Notes under the pieces: generated by a model
What the model was told of the DNA's origin: nothing
The model's input: the letters and a program-made list of their open reading frames with translations, nothing else
Database searches by the model: none
Shown here: one piece after another, positions 51,938 to 59,739 of the stretch
Layout: each line of letters starts with the position of its first letter
Position numbering within the stretch: the stretch's first letter is position 1
Position numbers and translations under genes: made by a program
From: Firmicutes bacterium UBA7510
GTDB lineage: Bacteria; Bacillota; Clostridia; Tissierellales; Sedimentibacteraceae
DNA length: 64,000 nt
Direction of reading: 5' to 3'
NCBI GenBank assembly: GCA_002479485.1
Contig: DLNM01000048.1
Span: 60,043 to 124,042 of the forward strand

Positions 51938-53008
51938 TTGACGAATTTACTCAATAAATTAGTTTTATTAGTAATTTTAATTATTTTAACTATATATAAC
52001 TTAACAATTCAAATATCTATATTACCAATTATTATTATCATCGCTATTTGTTGTTTTTTAGAATATTTTGAAAATGAAAATTTGAGTTTTTATGTTTTTA
52101 TAGTATACTTCTTAATATGCCTTGTTTACCCGCAATTTACATATTTTTTACCTGCTGTGTTTTATGATTTACTATTTACAAAGAATCAAAAATTTATATT
52201 GCTTTGTGTGATTCCTTTAATAGCTAATATTAATTATATTTCAGCTAATAACATGATAGTTCTAATTGTTGTGTCTTTTATTGAAATACTATTAAAGCAC
52301 AAGGCTATACAATTAAATTTAACTCAAAGTTCATACATAAATCAACGTGATAATTTAACAGAAAAATCCATAGTATTGGAAAATAAAATCAGAGAATTAA
52401 CAGAAAAACAGGATGATGAAATTAATATCGCCACATTAAATGAAAGAAATAGAATAGCAAGAGAAATACATGATAATGTTGGGCACTTATTGTCTAGTTC
52501 AATTTTACAAATAGGTGCTATTATTGCCACTACTAAGGATGAAAATACAAAACATAACTTAGGATTAGTGAAAAACACTCTAAATGATGGTATGGATTCA
52601 ATTAGAAACAGTGTCCATGACTTACGTGATAATTCTATAGATTTATATATGCAACTTAAAAACTTAATTGATAACTTTACATTTTGTAAAGCAGTTCTGA
52701 ATTATGAAACTAATACTAATTTTAATATTAAAACTAAATATGCAATTATTTCTATTGTAAAAGAGGCATTAAGCAATATAATTAAGCATTCTAACGCTAC
52801 AGAAGTAATTATAAGTGTATATGAACATCCCAAAATAGTACAACTAATAATATTGGATAATGGTAAGTGCAATAAAGAAATCGGTAGCACTGGAATGGGC
52901 ATCGAAGGTATTAGGCAAAGAGTTAATAATCTAAAGGGTATTTTAAATATTGATAATAGTAAAGGCTTTAGAATTTTTATTTCTTTTAACAAGGAGGAGA
53001 TAGCGTGA
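51938..53008 (+). CDS. Sensor histidine kinase, HisKA_3 (NarX/DesK-like)
   Basis: A 356-residue membrane kinase. Residues about 1-120 hold four to six hydrophobic segments with little outside loop, so it may sense membrane state or a lipophilic signal. A coiled region (125-165) leads to the HisKA_3 domain with phospho-acceptor His in 'RNRIAREIHDNVGHLLSS' near 178. The HATPase_c domain has N-box 'VKEALSNIIKHSNA' near 275 and 'GSTGMGIEGIRQRVNNLKG' near 325; the usual DxGxG segment is 'ILDNGKCNKE', slightly degenerate. The start is TTG at 51938, eight bases after GGAGG; the in-frame TTG at 51923 overlaps the site. It overlaps the response regulator gene by four bases. Confidence 0.9.
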   Translation: MTNLLNKLVLLVILIILTIYNLTIQISILPIIIIIAICCFLEYFENENLSFYVFIVYFLICLVYPQFTYFLPAVFYDLLFTKNQKFILLCVIPLIANINYISANNMIVLIVVSFIEILLKHKAIQLNLTQSSYINQRDNLTEKSIVLENKIRELTEKQDDEINIATLNERNRIAREIHDNVGHLLSSSILQIGAIIATTKDENTKHNLGLVKNTLNDGMDSIRNSVHDLRDNSIDLYMQLKNLIDNFTFCKAVLNYETNTNFNIKTKYAIISIVKEALSNIIKHSNATEVIISVYEHPKIVQLIILDNGKCNKEIGSTGMGIEGIRQRVNNLKGILNIDNSKGFRIFISFNKEEIA

Positions 53009-53655
53009 AAAAAGAACTTCACACTATGAATATAGTTATTGTTGATGATGATAAGCTAGTATTGACATCCCTTAAAACTATAATAGAAGCATCTGGTGAA
53101 ATTCAGGTTGTTGCTATTGGTAACAGTGGTGAAGAAGCAATAGAACTTTATACTAAATACACACCTGATATATTATTGATGGATATTAGAATGGATAAAA
53201 TGACAGGAATTGATGCAGCTAAAAAAATAATTAATACATATCCAAATGCTAAAATTCTATTTTTAACAACATTTGCCGATGACGAGTACATAATATCTGC
53301 TCTTAAAATTGGCGCTAAAGGATATATACTAAAGCAGCATTATGAAAGTATTATACCAGCTCTTAAAGCTGTAAATATAGGTCAAAGTGTTTTTGGTGAT
53401 GAAATTGTCACTAAGCTACCTTTAATTTTAAAAGAATCTTCTTCTAAAAAGGATTATCATACTTTTGGTATATTAGAGAAGGAATTTGATATAATAAAGC
53501 TTGTATCTCAAGGGCTTTCAAATAAGGAAATAGCTAATATATTGTTTCTAAGTGAGGGAACTGTGAGAAATTACATTAGTTCAATACTGGAAAAATTGTC
53601 TTTAAGGGATAGAACACAGCTTGCAATATTTTATTATAACAATTTAAATATTTAA
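53005..53655 (+). CDS. NarL/FixJ family response regulator
   Basis: A 216-residue regulator with a receiver domain (about 9-125) and a LuxR-type helix-turn-helix (about 150-212). The phosphorylation site is Asp60 in 'DILLMDIRMDKMTG'; the acidic pair is in 'IVIVDDDKLVL', and the conserved Thr and Lys are in 'ILFLTTFADD' and 'GYILKQHY'. DNA-binding segment: 'LSNKEIANILFLSEGTVRNY'. The GTG start overlaps the kinase stop and follows GGAGGAG. It is the cognate partner of the kinase; the inverted repeat in the operon promoter is a candidate binding site, and the deacetylase gene 25 bases downstream a candidate target or operon member. Confidence 0.95.
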   Translation: MKKELHTMNIVIVDDDKLVLTSLKTIIEASGEIQVVAIGNSGEEAIELYTKYTPDILLMDIRMDKMTGIDAAKKIINTYPNAKILFLTTFADDEYIISALKIGAKGYILKQHYESIIPALKAVNIGQSVFGDEIVTKLPLILKESSSKKDYHTFGILEKEFDIIKLVSQGLSNKEIANILFLSEGTVRNYISSILEKLSLRDRTQLAIFYYNNLNI

Positions 53656-53680
53656 CATAAAGATTATGGGGGTATAATCA

Positions 53681-54841
53681 ATGAAAAACAAAATAATAGC
53701 TTTATTAATAATATTTTTATCACTATCTACATGTAGCATAATATACGCTGAACCTAAAATTGCTACAAGCGAGATATTATCATTAAATGTAAATGATAAA
53801 CAATTTAGTATTGCGTCTTATAAAATAGATGAGCAATCATATTTTATGTTAAGAGATTTAGCATATCTATTAAATTTTACAAATAAAAAAATAAATATTA
53901 ATTGGGATAAAGATAAAAAAGCTCTTAAAATTATTCCAAATACAATTTATAATCCAGCAGGTATTGAGATGTTAAATTCAAAAACTAAAAATCCTGTTAA
54001 AGCAAATCCTTCTAAATTAAATATATATTATGGAGAAAATAAAATTGACATAACATCATATGAAATAAATGGGCACAACTATTTCAGACTAGAAGATTTA
54101 GCTCTTTTATTAGATATTTTACTTGTTTATGAAAATAATAAAGTAGTTGGTATAGATACTAATATGCCATATGATAAAGAAAAGCATATTTTTTCTCCAA
54201 GTGACAATGTAACAATCTTATTATATCATCACTTCGTTAATGAGGTACCTTCAAAAGATAAATATTATACTACTGTTTCAAAAGATAAATTTGAAAATGA
54301 TATGAAAAAATTGTTAAAGAAAGGATATCAACCACTTTCTCTAGAGAATTATTATTTAAATAAATACAATAAAAATAAAAAATATTTTGTTTTAACCTTT
54401 GACGATGGATATTTATCGAATTATGAAATAGCTTTTGACATTATAAAAAAATATAATGTTTATGTAGATATTTTTATAAATACAGACAGCATTGAAAGAG
54501 ATAATCGTTTTAAGCTTGATCAGGCAAAAGAAATGGAAAATAGTGGACTTGTTAAAATATATTCGCATTATCCACTTCATATAGACGTAACAAATATTGA
54601 AGCTGCTGAATATACTAATATGCTAAAAAAATCAATAGAAACTTTAGAAACTGTTTTGGATAAAAAGGATTTTTACTTTTTCGCATATCCATACGGCTTC
54701 TATAATAAAGAGAAATACGATTTAACAAAGGAAGTAGGTTATAAACTGCAAGCTATACAAACAGTTACTTATAAAGGAAATGATTTAATTATAAGACATA
54801 ATGTTACACAAATAACAAATGTACTATCTATATTTAAATAA
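53681..54841 (+). CDS. Secreted polysaccharide deacetylase with stalk-like N-terminal domain
   Basis: A 386-residue exported protein: signal peptide to about residue 23, a stalk-type domain (about 30-165; 'YFMLRDLAYLLNFTNKKINI', 'YFRLEDLALLLDI'), then a NodB-type deacetylase domain (about 175-380). Catalytic Asp pair is in 'VLTFDDGYLSN' near 240. The usual metal motif SHxxxH appears as 'YSHYPLH' near 296, so metal binding is plausible. It would remove acetyl groups from peptidoglycan or a wall polysaccharide. It follows the two-component genes by 25 bases with a GGGGG site and is probably in the same operon. Its terminator is shared with a convergent deacetylase gene. Confidence 0.9.
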   Translation: MKNKIIALLIIFLSLSTCSIIYAEPKIATSEILSLNVNDKQFSIASYKIDEQSYFMLRDLAYLLNFTNKKININWDKDKKALKIIPNTIYNPAGIEMLNSKTKNPVKANPSKLNIYYGENKIDITSYEINGHNYFRLEDLALLLDILLVYENNKVVGIDTNMPYDKEKHIFSPSDNVTILLYHHFVNEVPSKDKYYTTVSKDKFENDMKKLLKKGYQPLSLENYYLNKYNKNKKYFVLTFDDGYLSNYEIAFDIIKKYNVYVDIFINTDSIERDNRFKLDQAKEMENSGLVKIYSHYPLHIDVTNIEAAEYTNMLKKSIETLETVLDKKDFYFFAYPYGFYNKEKYDLTKEVGYKLQAIQTVTYKGNDLIIRHNVTQITNVLSIFK

Positions 54842-54879
54842 TATTATTAGACTTAATAAGCAGTATATCCAGGTAAAAT

Positions 54880-54914
54880 AAAAAAGATATTAGGGGTGCC
54901 CCTAATATCTTTTA
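54880..54914. terminator. Bidirectional terminator between two deacetylase genes
   Basis: AAAAGATATTAGGGG (54882-54896) pairs perfectly with CCCCTAATATCTTTT (54899-54913) around a two-base loop. It ends in the stop codon of the convergent gene. Confidence 0.92.
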
Positions 54915-55775
54915 TTCAAATTTTGAAAAAAATTTTTCTCTATCTATATTATATGGTCGGTTATATCTTTTTAAGTTATAAAGCTCCTCTTTATCTCCTG
55001 TCAACATATTTACTCCTTCATTGCAAGTTAATGTAGCTAAAAAACCCATATCTTTTAATATTGGCTCTGCATCCTTGCTCATTGTTCCAAAGGGATATGT
55101 AAAAGTAGTTGGTATATATCCTGTATTTTTTTCAAATAAAGATTGCAAATGTAAGATATCATTATTTAACGCTTTTCTATAATTATCTAAGCTTTCACCT
55201 TTTATTTTTGATATTCCTTTTCTCTTTGAGATTTTGTGCATCCCATACGAATGATTTTGTATCTCAATATTTTCAGATTTAACCAGCTCTCTTACATCAT
55301 CCCAACTTAAATGAGCGTATGAAAGCCTTGTATCTTTATCTTCTGTAAATTTATCTGTAAATTCTCCAACAATTGAAACTACTGCTTTTGCGTTATATTT
55401 TTTTAGTATTGGTAATATATAAACCTGTGATGTTAAGTATCCATCATCAAAGGTTATCATAATAGGTTTTGATGGTAATTCCTTATTGTTGTATGTAAAA
55501 TCTATCAAATCTTGCATATCAACTGTTGTATAACCTTTTTCTATCAAATATATTAAATCCTTTTCAAAGTCATCAGGAGAAATAATATACTTTCCCCAGG
55601 TTTTTGAATCCTTTAAAATTTGATGATACATAATAATCGGAAGCTTTATAGATGGTTTTGTAGATGCCTCTTTTGCCTTTAAAAAATTATGATTAAAACC
55701 TATTACGCCACAGATTAATATTGCTACAGCGACAGTGATAAATACCATTTTTATATATCTTTTTTTGATAATCAT
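54912..55775 (-). CDS. Membrane-anchored polysaccharide deacetylase
   Basis: A 287-residue protein with one N-terminal membrane segment (about 9-26) and a NodB-type domain. 'LPIIMYHQIL' near 46, catalytic 'IMITFDDGYLTSQVY' near 106, metal motif 'IQNHSYGMHKIS' near 175 and 'FTYPFGTMSKDA' near 229 are all present. It fits the PdaB/IcaB-like group acting on N-acetylglucosamine polymers outside the membrane. It is convergent with another deacetylase and appears to be a single gene; the large structured repeat lies upstream of it. Confidence 0.92.
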   Translation of the reverse strand: MIIKKRYIKMVFITVAVAILICGVIGFNHNFLKAKEASTKPSIKLPIIMYHQILKDSKTWGKYIISPDDFEKDLIYLIEKGYTTVDMQDLIDFTYNNKELPSKPIMITFDDGYLTSQVYILPILKKYNAKAVVSIVGEFTDKFTEDKDTRLSYAHLSWDDVRELVKSENIEIQNHSYGMHKISKRKGISKIKGESLDNYRKALNNDILHLQSLFEKNTGYIPTTFTYPFGTMSKDAEPILKDMGFLATLTCNEGVNMLTGDKEELYNLKRYNRPYNIDREKFFSKFE

Positions 55776-55829
55776 ATAATCGCCCCCTAACTATAACATT
55801 CTATGCTATATAATGGAGAAATATAACTA

Positions 55830-56287
55830 CATAAGAATTTAGCTTAGCAGATCTACTCTGATTCTTCGATATACTTTTGCTACGAATCTAAGTAGAGCAA
55901 AGTATATAAGAGACATTTCTGATTCCGTAATTCGGTTTCCCTTGATTTTTGAAAACATTAGGGGATTATCCTCTAATGTTTGGAAGGGAAAGCCTCATTA
56001 AGTCACATAAACGTCTCTTATATACTTCGCTATTCATAGCAACCGATAAACAAAGAAAAATGCTTCTTATTTTTCTTTGATTTTCGGTACTATGGAGGCA
56101 AGAAATATAAAAAAAGTTTATGCGACTTCAACGAGATTTACCATCCTTATAAAAATTAAGGTAAATCTCGTTGCGGAGACAGAAACTTTTTTTATATTTC
56201 TTGCTCACCTTTAATTCACAACAAAAGTATGTCGAAGAAACAACTTCTACTAAGAATCACTTGCCATACCATAGCTACGTTAAATTC
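55830..56287. repeat. Multi-hairpin repeat, second copy (family member 2)
   Basis: This intergenic stretch holds no gene. It shares with 13008-13689 an 85-base left block (55864-55948; one mismatch), a 50-base middle block (55982-56032) and a 160-base right block (56084-56245). Ends are ATAAGAATTTA at 55831 and its complement at 56281-56293, the latter at the pyrE stop codon. Arms: 55895-55914 with 56013-56031; a variable hairpin AAACATTAGGGGAT with ATCCTCTAATGTTT (about 55953-55981) absent from the first copy; ATAG at 56036 with CTAT at 56090; 56129-56142 with 56160-56173. The last two differ from copy 1 at paired positions on both sides. Confidence 0.9.
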
Positions 56288-56959
56288 TTATTTAACTCCG
56301 TAGGTTTCTAAGTAGTTATCTATTTTTGCTTTCATGGCGTCGTCGATGTATACTTTGCCGTCAATTTCTTTGTTATATAAATATTCTACTATATCATCAA
56401 TAGTAACTATAGGGTAAACCTTAATACCGAATTGTTCTTCTAATTCCTGCATTGTAGATTTAGCTCCTTGACCTTTTTCCCTTCTATCCACCGCTATAAT
56501 TAAAGCCTTCACATTAATATTAGGGATTTTGCTAAAAATTTCCATACTCTCTCTTATTGCAGTTCCTGCTGTTATAACGTCTTCTATTATAACTATACTG
56601 TCACCTGATTCCGGTTTTTTACCAACAAATATTCCACCCTCACCGTGATCTTTTACTTCTTTTCTGTTAAAACAAAATGGCAAATCTAAATTATATTTAA
56701 CTGCTAAGGCCGTAGATGTTGTAACTACAAGTGGAATTCCTTTGTATGCTGGTCCAAACAGTAAATTTTTATCATTCTTTAAATTTTCATTGTAGCAATC
56801 AGCATAAAATACACCTAGTTTTGAAATGTCGCTACCCATTTTGTAGTTTCCCATATTAATAAAATATGGAGTTTTTCTCCCGCTTTTGGCTGTAAAATCT
56901 CCAAATTGCAGTACATTTGCTTTTAGCATAAGCTTTATAAATTCCTCTTTGTAATTCAT
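56288..56959 (-). CDS. pyrE: Orotate phosphoribosyltransferase
   Basis: A 223-residue enzyme that joins orotate to PRPP, giving orotidine 5'-phosphate. 'FGDFTAKSGRKTPYFINMGN' near residue 20, 'LLFGPAYKGIPLVVTTSTAL' near 70 and the PRPP loop 'IVIIEDVITAGTAIRESM' near 123 are typical. The ATG at 56959 follows GGAGG; the in-frame start at 56980 lies before the site. It is the last gene of the pyr operon. Three hairpins separate it from pyrD, and its stop codon abuts the structured repeat, so transcription may end there since no simple terminator is seen. Confidence 0.96.
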   Translation of the reverse strand: MNYKEEFIKLMLKANVLQFGDFTAKSGRKTPYFINMGNYKMGSDISKLGVFYADCYNENLKNDKNLLFGPAYKGIPLVVTTSTALAVKYNLDLPFCFNRKEVKDHGEGGIFVGKKPESGDSIVIIEDVITAGTAIRESMEIFSKIPNINVKALIIAVDRREKGQGAKSTMQELEEQFGIKVYPIVTIDDIVEYLYNKEIDGKVYIDDAMKAKIDNYLETYGVK

Positions 56960-56973
56960 ATATACCTCCGTTC

Positions 56974-57058
56974 GTCGCATTGCGACCTCATAAAAATTGA
57001 CGAAGAATCGTTTTTTGATTCTTCCATAGAGAGTGAAGACGCTTCCTCTGCACTCTCT
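56974..57058 (-). repeat. Three intercistronic hairpins between pyrD and pyrE
   Basis: GTCGCA with TGCGAC (56974-56986), GAAGAATC with GATTCTTC around a T-rich loop (57002-57024), and AGAGAGTG with CACTCTCT (57028-57058), all perfect stems. On the mRNA the order is reversed. The middle hairpin is nearly the same as one between pyrK and pyrD. None has a terminator-like T run on the minus strand. Processing or stability control is possible. Confidence 0.85.
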
Positions 57059-57958
57059 TTATATAATTCCTCTTATTTCTTCGAGGCTTTTAATTCCTTC
57101 TTTTTGCATGAATTCTTCCATACCATTTATTACATCTAACGCTATATCTGGTTTTATAAAGTTAGATGTTCCTACCTGTATCAAAGTGGCGCCTGCCATA
57201 ATGAATTCAATAGCATCCTGTGCCGTTACTATACCACCTAGCCCGCACACTGGAACAGATACAGCCTTGCAAACTTCATGTACCATACGAAGTGCAATTG
57301 GCTTAACGCATGGACCTGACAATCCCGCATATATGTTGTCAAATACTGGCTTTCTCTTTTTTATATCTATTGCCATTGCCTTTATAGTGTTAATAAGAGA
57401 AATTGAGTCTGCACCTGCATCTTCACATGCCAAAGCCATTTCAACTATATTTTCAGCATTTGGTGACAGTTTAACCATTAAAGGCTTTTTACAAATACTT
57501 CTAACCTCTTTAACTACCTCATGCGCTACATTACATTTAATACCAAATGCCATTCCTCCACTTTTCACATTGGGGCATGAAATATTTAACTCTATTATAT
57601 CTACATGAGTATTATTTAATTTTTCTATACCTATTAAGTATTCTTCTATTGTACCACCACCAAGGTTTGCTATGACTTTAGTACCAAGCTTTCGCATTTT
57701 AGGAAGCTCTTCTTCTATAAATTTGTCAACTCCTGGATTTTGTAGTCCTATACTATTTATCATTCCTTGAGGTGTTTCCCAAACTCTTATACCAGAGTTT
57801 CCTAGTTTAGGATTTAAAGTTAAACCTTTTGAACATATACCGCCGAGCTTTGAAACATCAAAAATCTCATTGTATTCTTCACCAAATCCAAAGGTTCCTG
57901 AAGCAACTAGCACAGGGTTTTTAAATTCTGTATTTAATGTTTTAACCAATAAACTCAT
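57059..57958 (-). CDS. pyrD: Dihydroorotate dehydrogenase type 1B, catalytic subunit
   Basis: A 299-residue FMN enzyme oxidising dihydroorotate to orotate. 'LNTEFKNPVLVASGTFGFGE' near the start, 'GGICSKGLTLNPKLGNSGIR', 'NLGGGTIEEYLIGIEKL', catalytic Cys in 'IIELNISCPNVKSGGMAFG' near 125, and FMN-phosphate segments 'VCGLGGIVTAQDAIEFIMAG' and 'LIQVGTSNF' are present. The cysteine base and partner PyrK mark type 1B, which passes electrons to NAD. The ATG at 57958 follows GGAGG by five bases. Confidence 0.96.
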   Translation of the reverse strand: MSLLVKTLNTEFKNPVLVASGTFGFGEEYNEIFDVSKLGGICSKGLTLNPKLGNSGIRVWETPQGMINSIGLQNPGVDKFIEEELPKMRKLGTKVIANLGGGTIEEYLIGIEKLNNTHVDIIELNISCPNVKSGGMAFGIKCNVAHEVVKEVRSICKKPLMVKLSPNAENIVEMALACEDAGADSISLINTIKAMAIDIKKRKPVFDNIYAGLSGPCVKPIALRMVHEVCKAVSVPVCGLGGIVTAQDAIEFIMAGATLIQVGTSNFIKPDIALDVINGMEEFMQKEGIKSLEEIRGII

Positions 57959-57977
57959 ATTTTCCTCCATTATTACT

Positions 57978-58051
57978 GAAGAATCGTTTTTTTTGATTCT
58001 TCCAAGCGTGAAACGTCTTTTTTTACGTTGTTAAGAGTGTTTTTTCTTAAC
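57978..58051 (-). repeat. Three intercistronic hairpins between pyrK and pyrD
   Basis: GAAGAATC with GATTCTTC around a T-rich loop (57978-58002), AACGT with ACGTT (58012-58029) and GTTAAG with CTTAAC (58030-58051). The first repeats the middle hairpin of the pyrD-pyrE gap almost exactly. Confidence 0.82.
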
Positions 58052-58056
58052 ACTTT

Positions 58057-58785
58057 TCACATTCTCACTAGTTCTGATATTTCAAATATTGGTCCATCCT
58101 TGCAAACTCTTTTCATTCCGTCCTTGGTTTGCACTACACATCCTAAACATGCTCCTAATCCACAGGCCATTCTTTTTTCTAGTGAAACAAAGCACATAGT
58201 TCCACTTTTTTCACACTCATTCATAATCGCATCCATCATAACCTGTGGACCACAGGTTACAACACAATTATAATTACTAAAATCAATTAAGCCTGTTACA
58301 AAACCTTTTTGACCTACACTACCATCTTCTGTTGCAACTAAAACCTTATTTGCATACTTCTCAAATTCATTTACTTCGTATGTTATATCCCTAAATCCTA
58401 GATACACATCAGCCTGTTCACCAAGCTCTTTAACTAAATATAAAAGTGGTGCTACACCAATACCTCCGCCTATTACTGCCACTTTTCCTTTTAACTTTTC
58501 AACATCAAATCCGTTTCCAAGAGGTCCTAAGGCTTGTATTTCTACACCTTCTATTAAACTGCTCATCACCTTAGTCCCAGTACCTTCTACTCTATATAAA
58601 AATGTTACTGAATTACCATCGCAGTCATTTACGCTTATAGGTCTTGGAAGTAAAAATTCGTTATTTACGGTTTTTAGCATAAAAAATTGCCCGGGAATTA
58701 TCTTATCCTCAAATTCAACCACTAATTTATATATATTATCTATAACCTGTTCATTTTTAAGTATTTTACTATTACAAACCTTCAA
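58057..58785 (-). CDS. pyrK: Dihydroorotate dehydrogenase electron transfer subunit
   Basis: A 242-residue FAD and [2Fe-2S] protein that carries electrons from PyrD to NAD. FAD-binding motif 'LPRPISVNDCDGNSV' near 45, NAD-binding 'KVAVIGGGIGVAPLLYLVKE' near 100, 'VVTCGPQVMMDAI', and the iron-sulfur cysteines in 'MACGLGACLGCVVQTKDG' plus 'KRVCKDGPIF' near 205-230. The start is TTG after GGGAGGT. It lies 12 bases after pyrF, so these two are closely coupled, while three hairpins separate it from pyrD. Confidence 0.96.
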   Translation of the reverse strand: MKVCNSKILKNEQVIDNIYKLVVEFEDKIIPGQFFMLKTVNNEFLLPRPISVNDCDGNSVTFLYRVEGTGTKVMSSLIEGVEIQALGPLGNGFDVEKLKGKVAVIGGGIGVAPLLYLVKELGEQADVYLGFRDITYEVNEFEKYANKVLVATEDGSVGQKGFVTGLIDFSNYNCVVTCGPQVMMDAIMNECEKSGTMCFVSLEKRMACGLGACLGCVVQTKDGMKRVCKDGPIFEISELVRM

Positions 58786-58797
58786 AATTGACCTCCC

Positions 58798-59667
58798 TTA
58801 ATTGTTTATTGCACTTCTAATCTCATCACGCATTTTTATTGCTTCATTTCTTGCACATTCTGCAAAATTAAGTTCTCCGTTTTCAACCTTTTTATATGCT
58901 AATAGTATTCCTCTTGAGGAGTTTACAACTGCACCGTTTCCATTGATTAAATATGTTTTTATGTCTTCTGCTGTACCACCCTGGGCTCCATAACCTGGTA
59001 TCAATAAAAACATTGAGCTTATTTTTTTTCTTAATGCTATTCCCTCTTCGTTGTTTGTGCAACCTACAACTGCACCAACCGAACTAAATCCACATTTTCC
59101 AAGGTTTTTAAGTGCTAATTCATTTAACTTTTCTCCAACTGTTTCATATAGCGTTACCCCTTCACTATCTGTCATATATTGAAAATCCTTTGCGCCCTTG
59201 TTTGAAGTTCTAACTAATATGAATAATCCTTTTTCATTATTTTGTATATAGCTTAAAAATGGTTCTATACTGTCATTTACTCCCATGTATGGGTTAAGTG
59301 TTATGAAATCAGCCTCAAAATCTCCTGTAAAATGACCATGAGCATACATTTCAGCTGTTTTTGATATGTCATTTCTTTTTATGTCCGCTATTGCTATTGC
59401 TTTTTTTTGTCTAATATATTTTAATGTATCTGAATAAGTTTTTAATCCTTCAAGTCCTAGCGCTTCATAGTATGCAATTTGAACCTTATAGCATGCAACC
59501 ACGTCTAATGTCGCATCTATAATATTTTTATTGAAATTTAAAATTGCTTCTCCCTTTGTGTAGTATTTATTTTTAAACCACTCTGGTAAATATTCATAAT
59601 CTGTATCAAGTCCTAAGCAAACATGTCCTTTTTCTTCAACAATTTTAAATAATTTATCAACTATCAT
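58798..59667 (-). CDS. pyrF: Orotidine 5'-phosphate decarboxylase, type 2
   Basis: A 289-residue enzyme that makes UMP by decarboxylating OMP. The longer type 2 form is shown by its length and by 'HVCLGLDTDYEYLPEWFKNK', 'FNKNIIDATLDVVACYKVQI', the catalytic 'AIADIKRNDISKTAEMYAHG' with the Asp/Lys pair near 95, and 'IPGYGAQGGTAED' at the phosphate-binding end. GGTGAGG precedes the ATG. A perfect hairpin separates it from pyrC; pyrK follows after 12 bases. Confidence 0.95.
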   Translation of the reverse strand: MIVDKLFKIVEEKGHVCLGLDTDYEYLPEWFKNKYYTKGEAILNFNKNIIDATLDVVACYKVQIAYYEALGLEGLKTYSDTLKYIRQKKAIAIADIKRNDISKTAEMYAHGHFTGDFEADFITLNPYMGVNDSIEPFLSYIQNNEKGLFILVRTSNKGAKDFQYMTDSEGVTLYETVGEKLNELALKNLGKCGFSSVGAVVGCTNNEEGIALRKKISSMFLLIPGYGAQGGTAEDIKTYLINGNGAVVNSSRGILLAYKKVENGELNFAECARNEAIKMRDEIRSAINN

Positions 59668-59714
59668 CCTACATCCTCACCTTCAAACAGTAATTTATAT
59701 TTTATTAAATTTAT

Positions 59715-59739
59715 GGCTGATGAATAAAATTCATCAGCC
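59715..59739 (-). repeat. Perfect hairpin between pyrC and pyrF
   Basis: GGCTGATGAAT (59715-59725) pairs perfectly with ATTCATCAGCC (59729-59739) around a three-base loop; the last base is in the pyrC stop codon. On the mRNA it is followed by ATAAATTT rather than a T run, so it is not a typical terminator. Confidence 0.88.
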
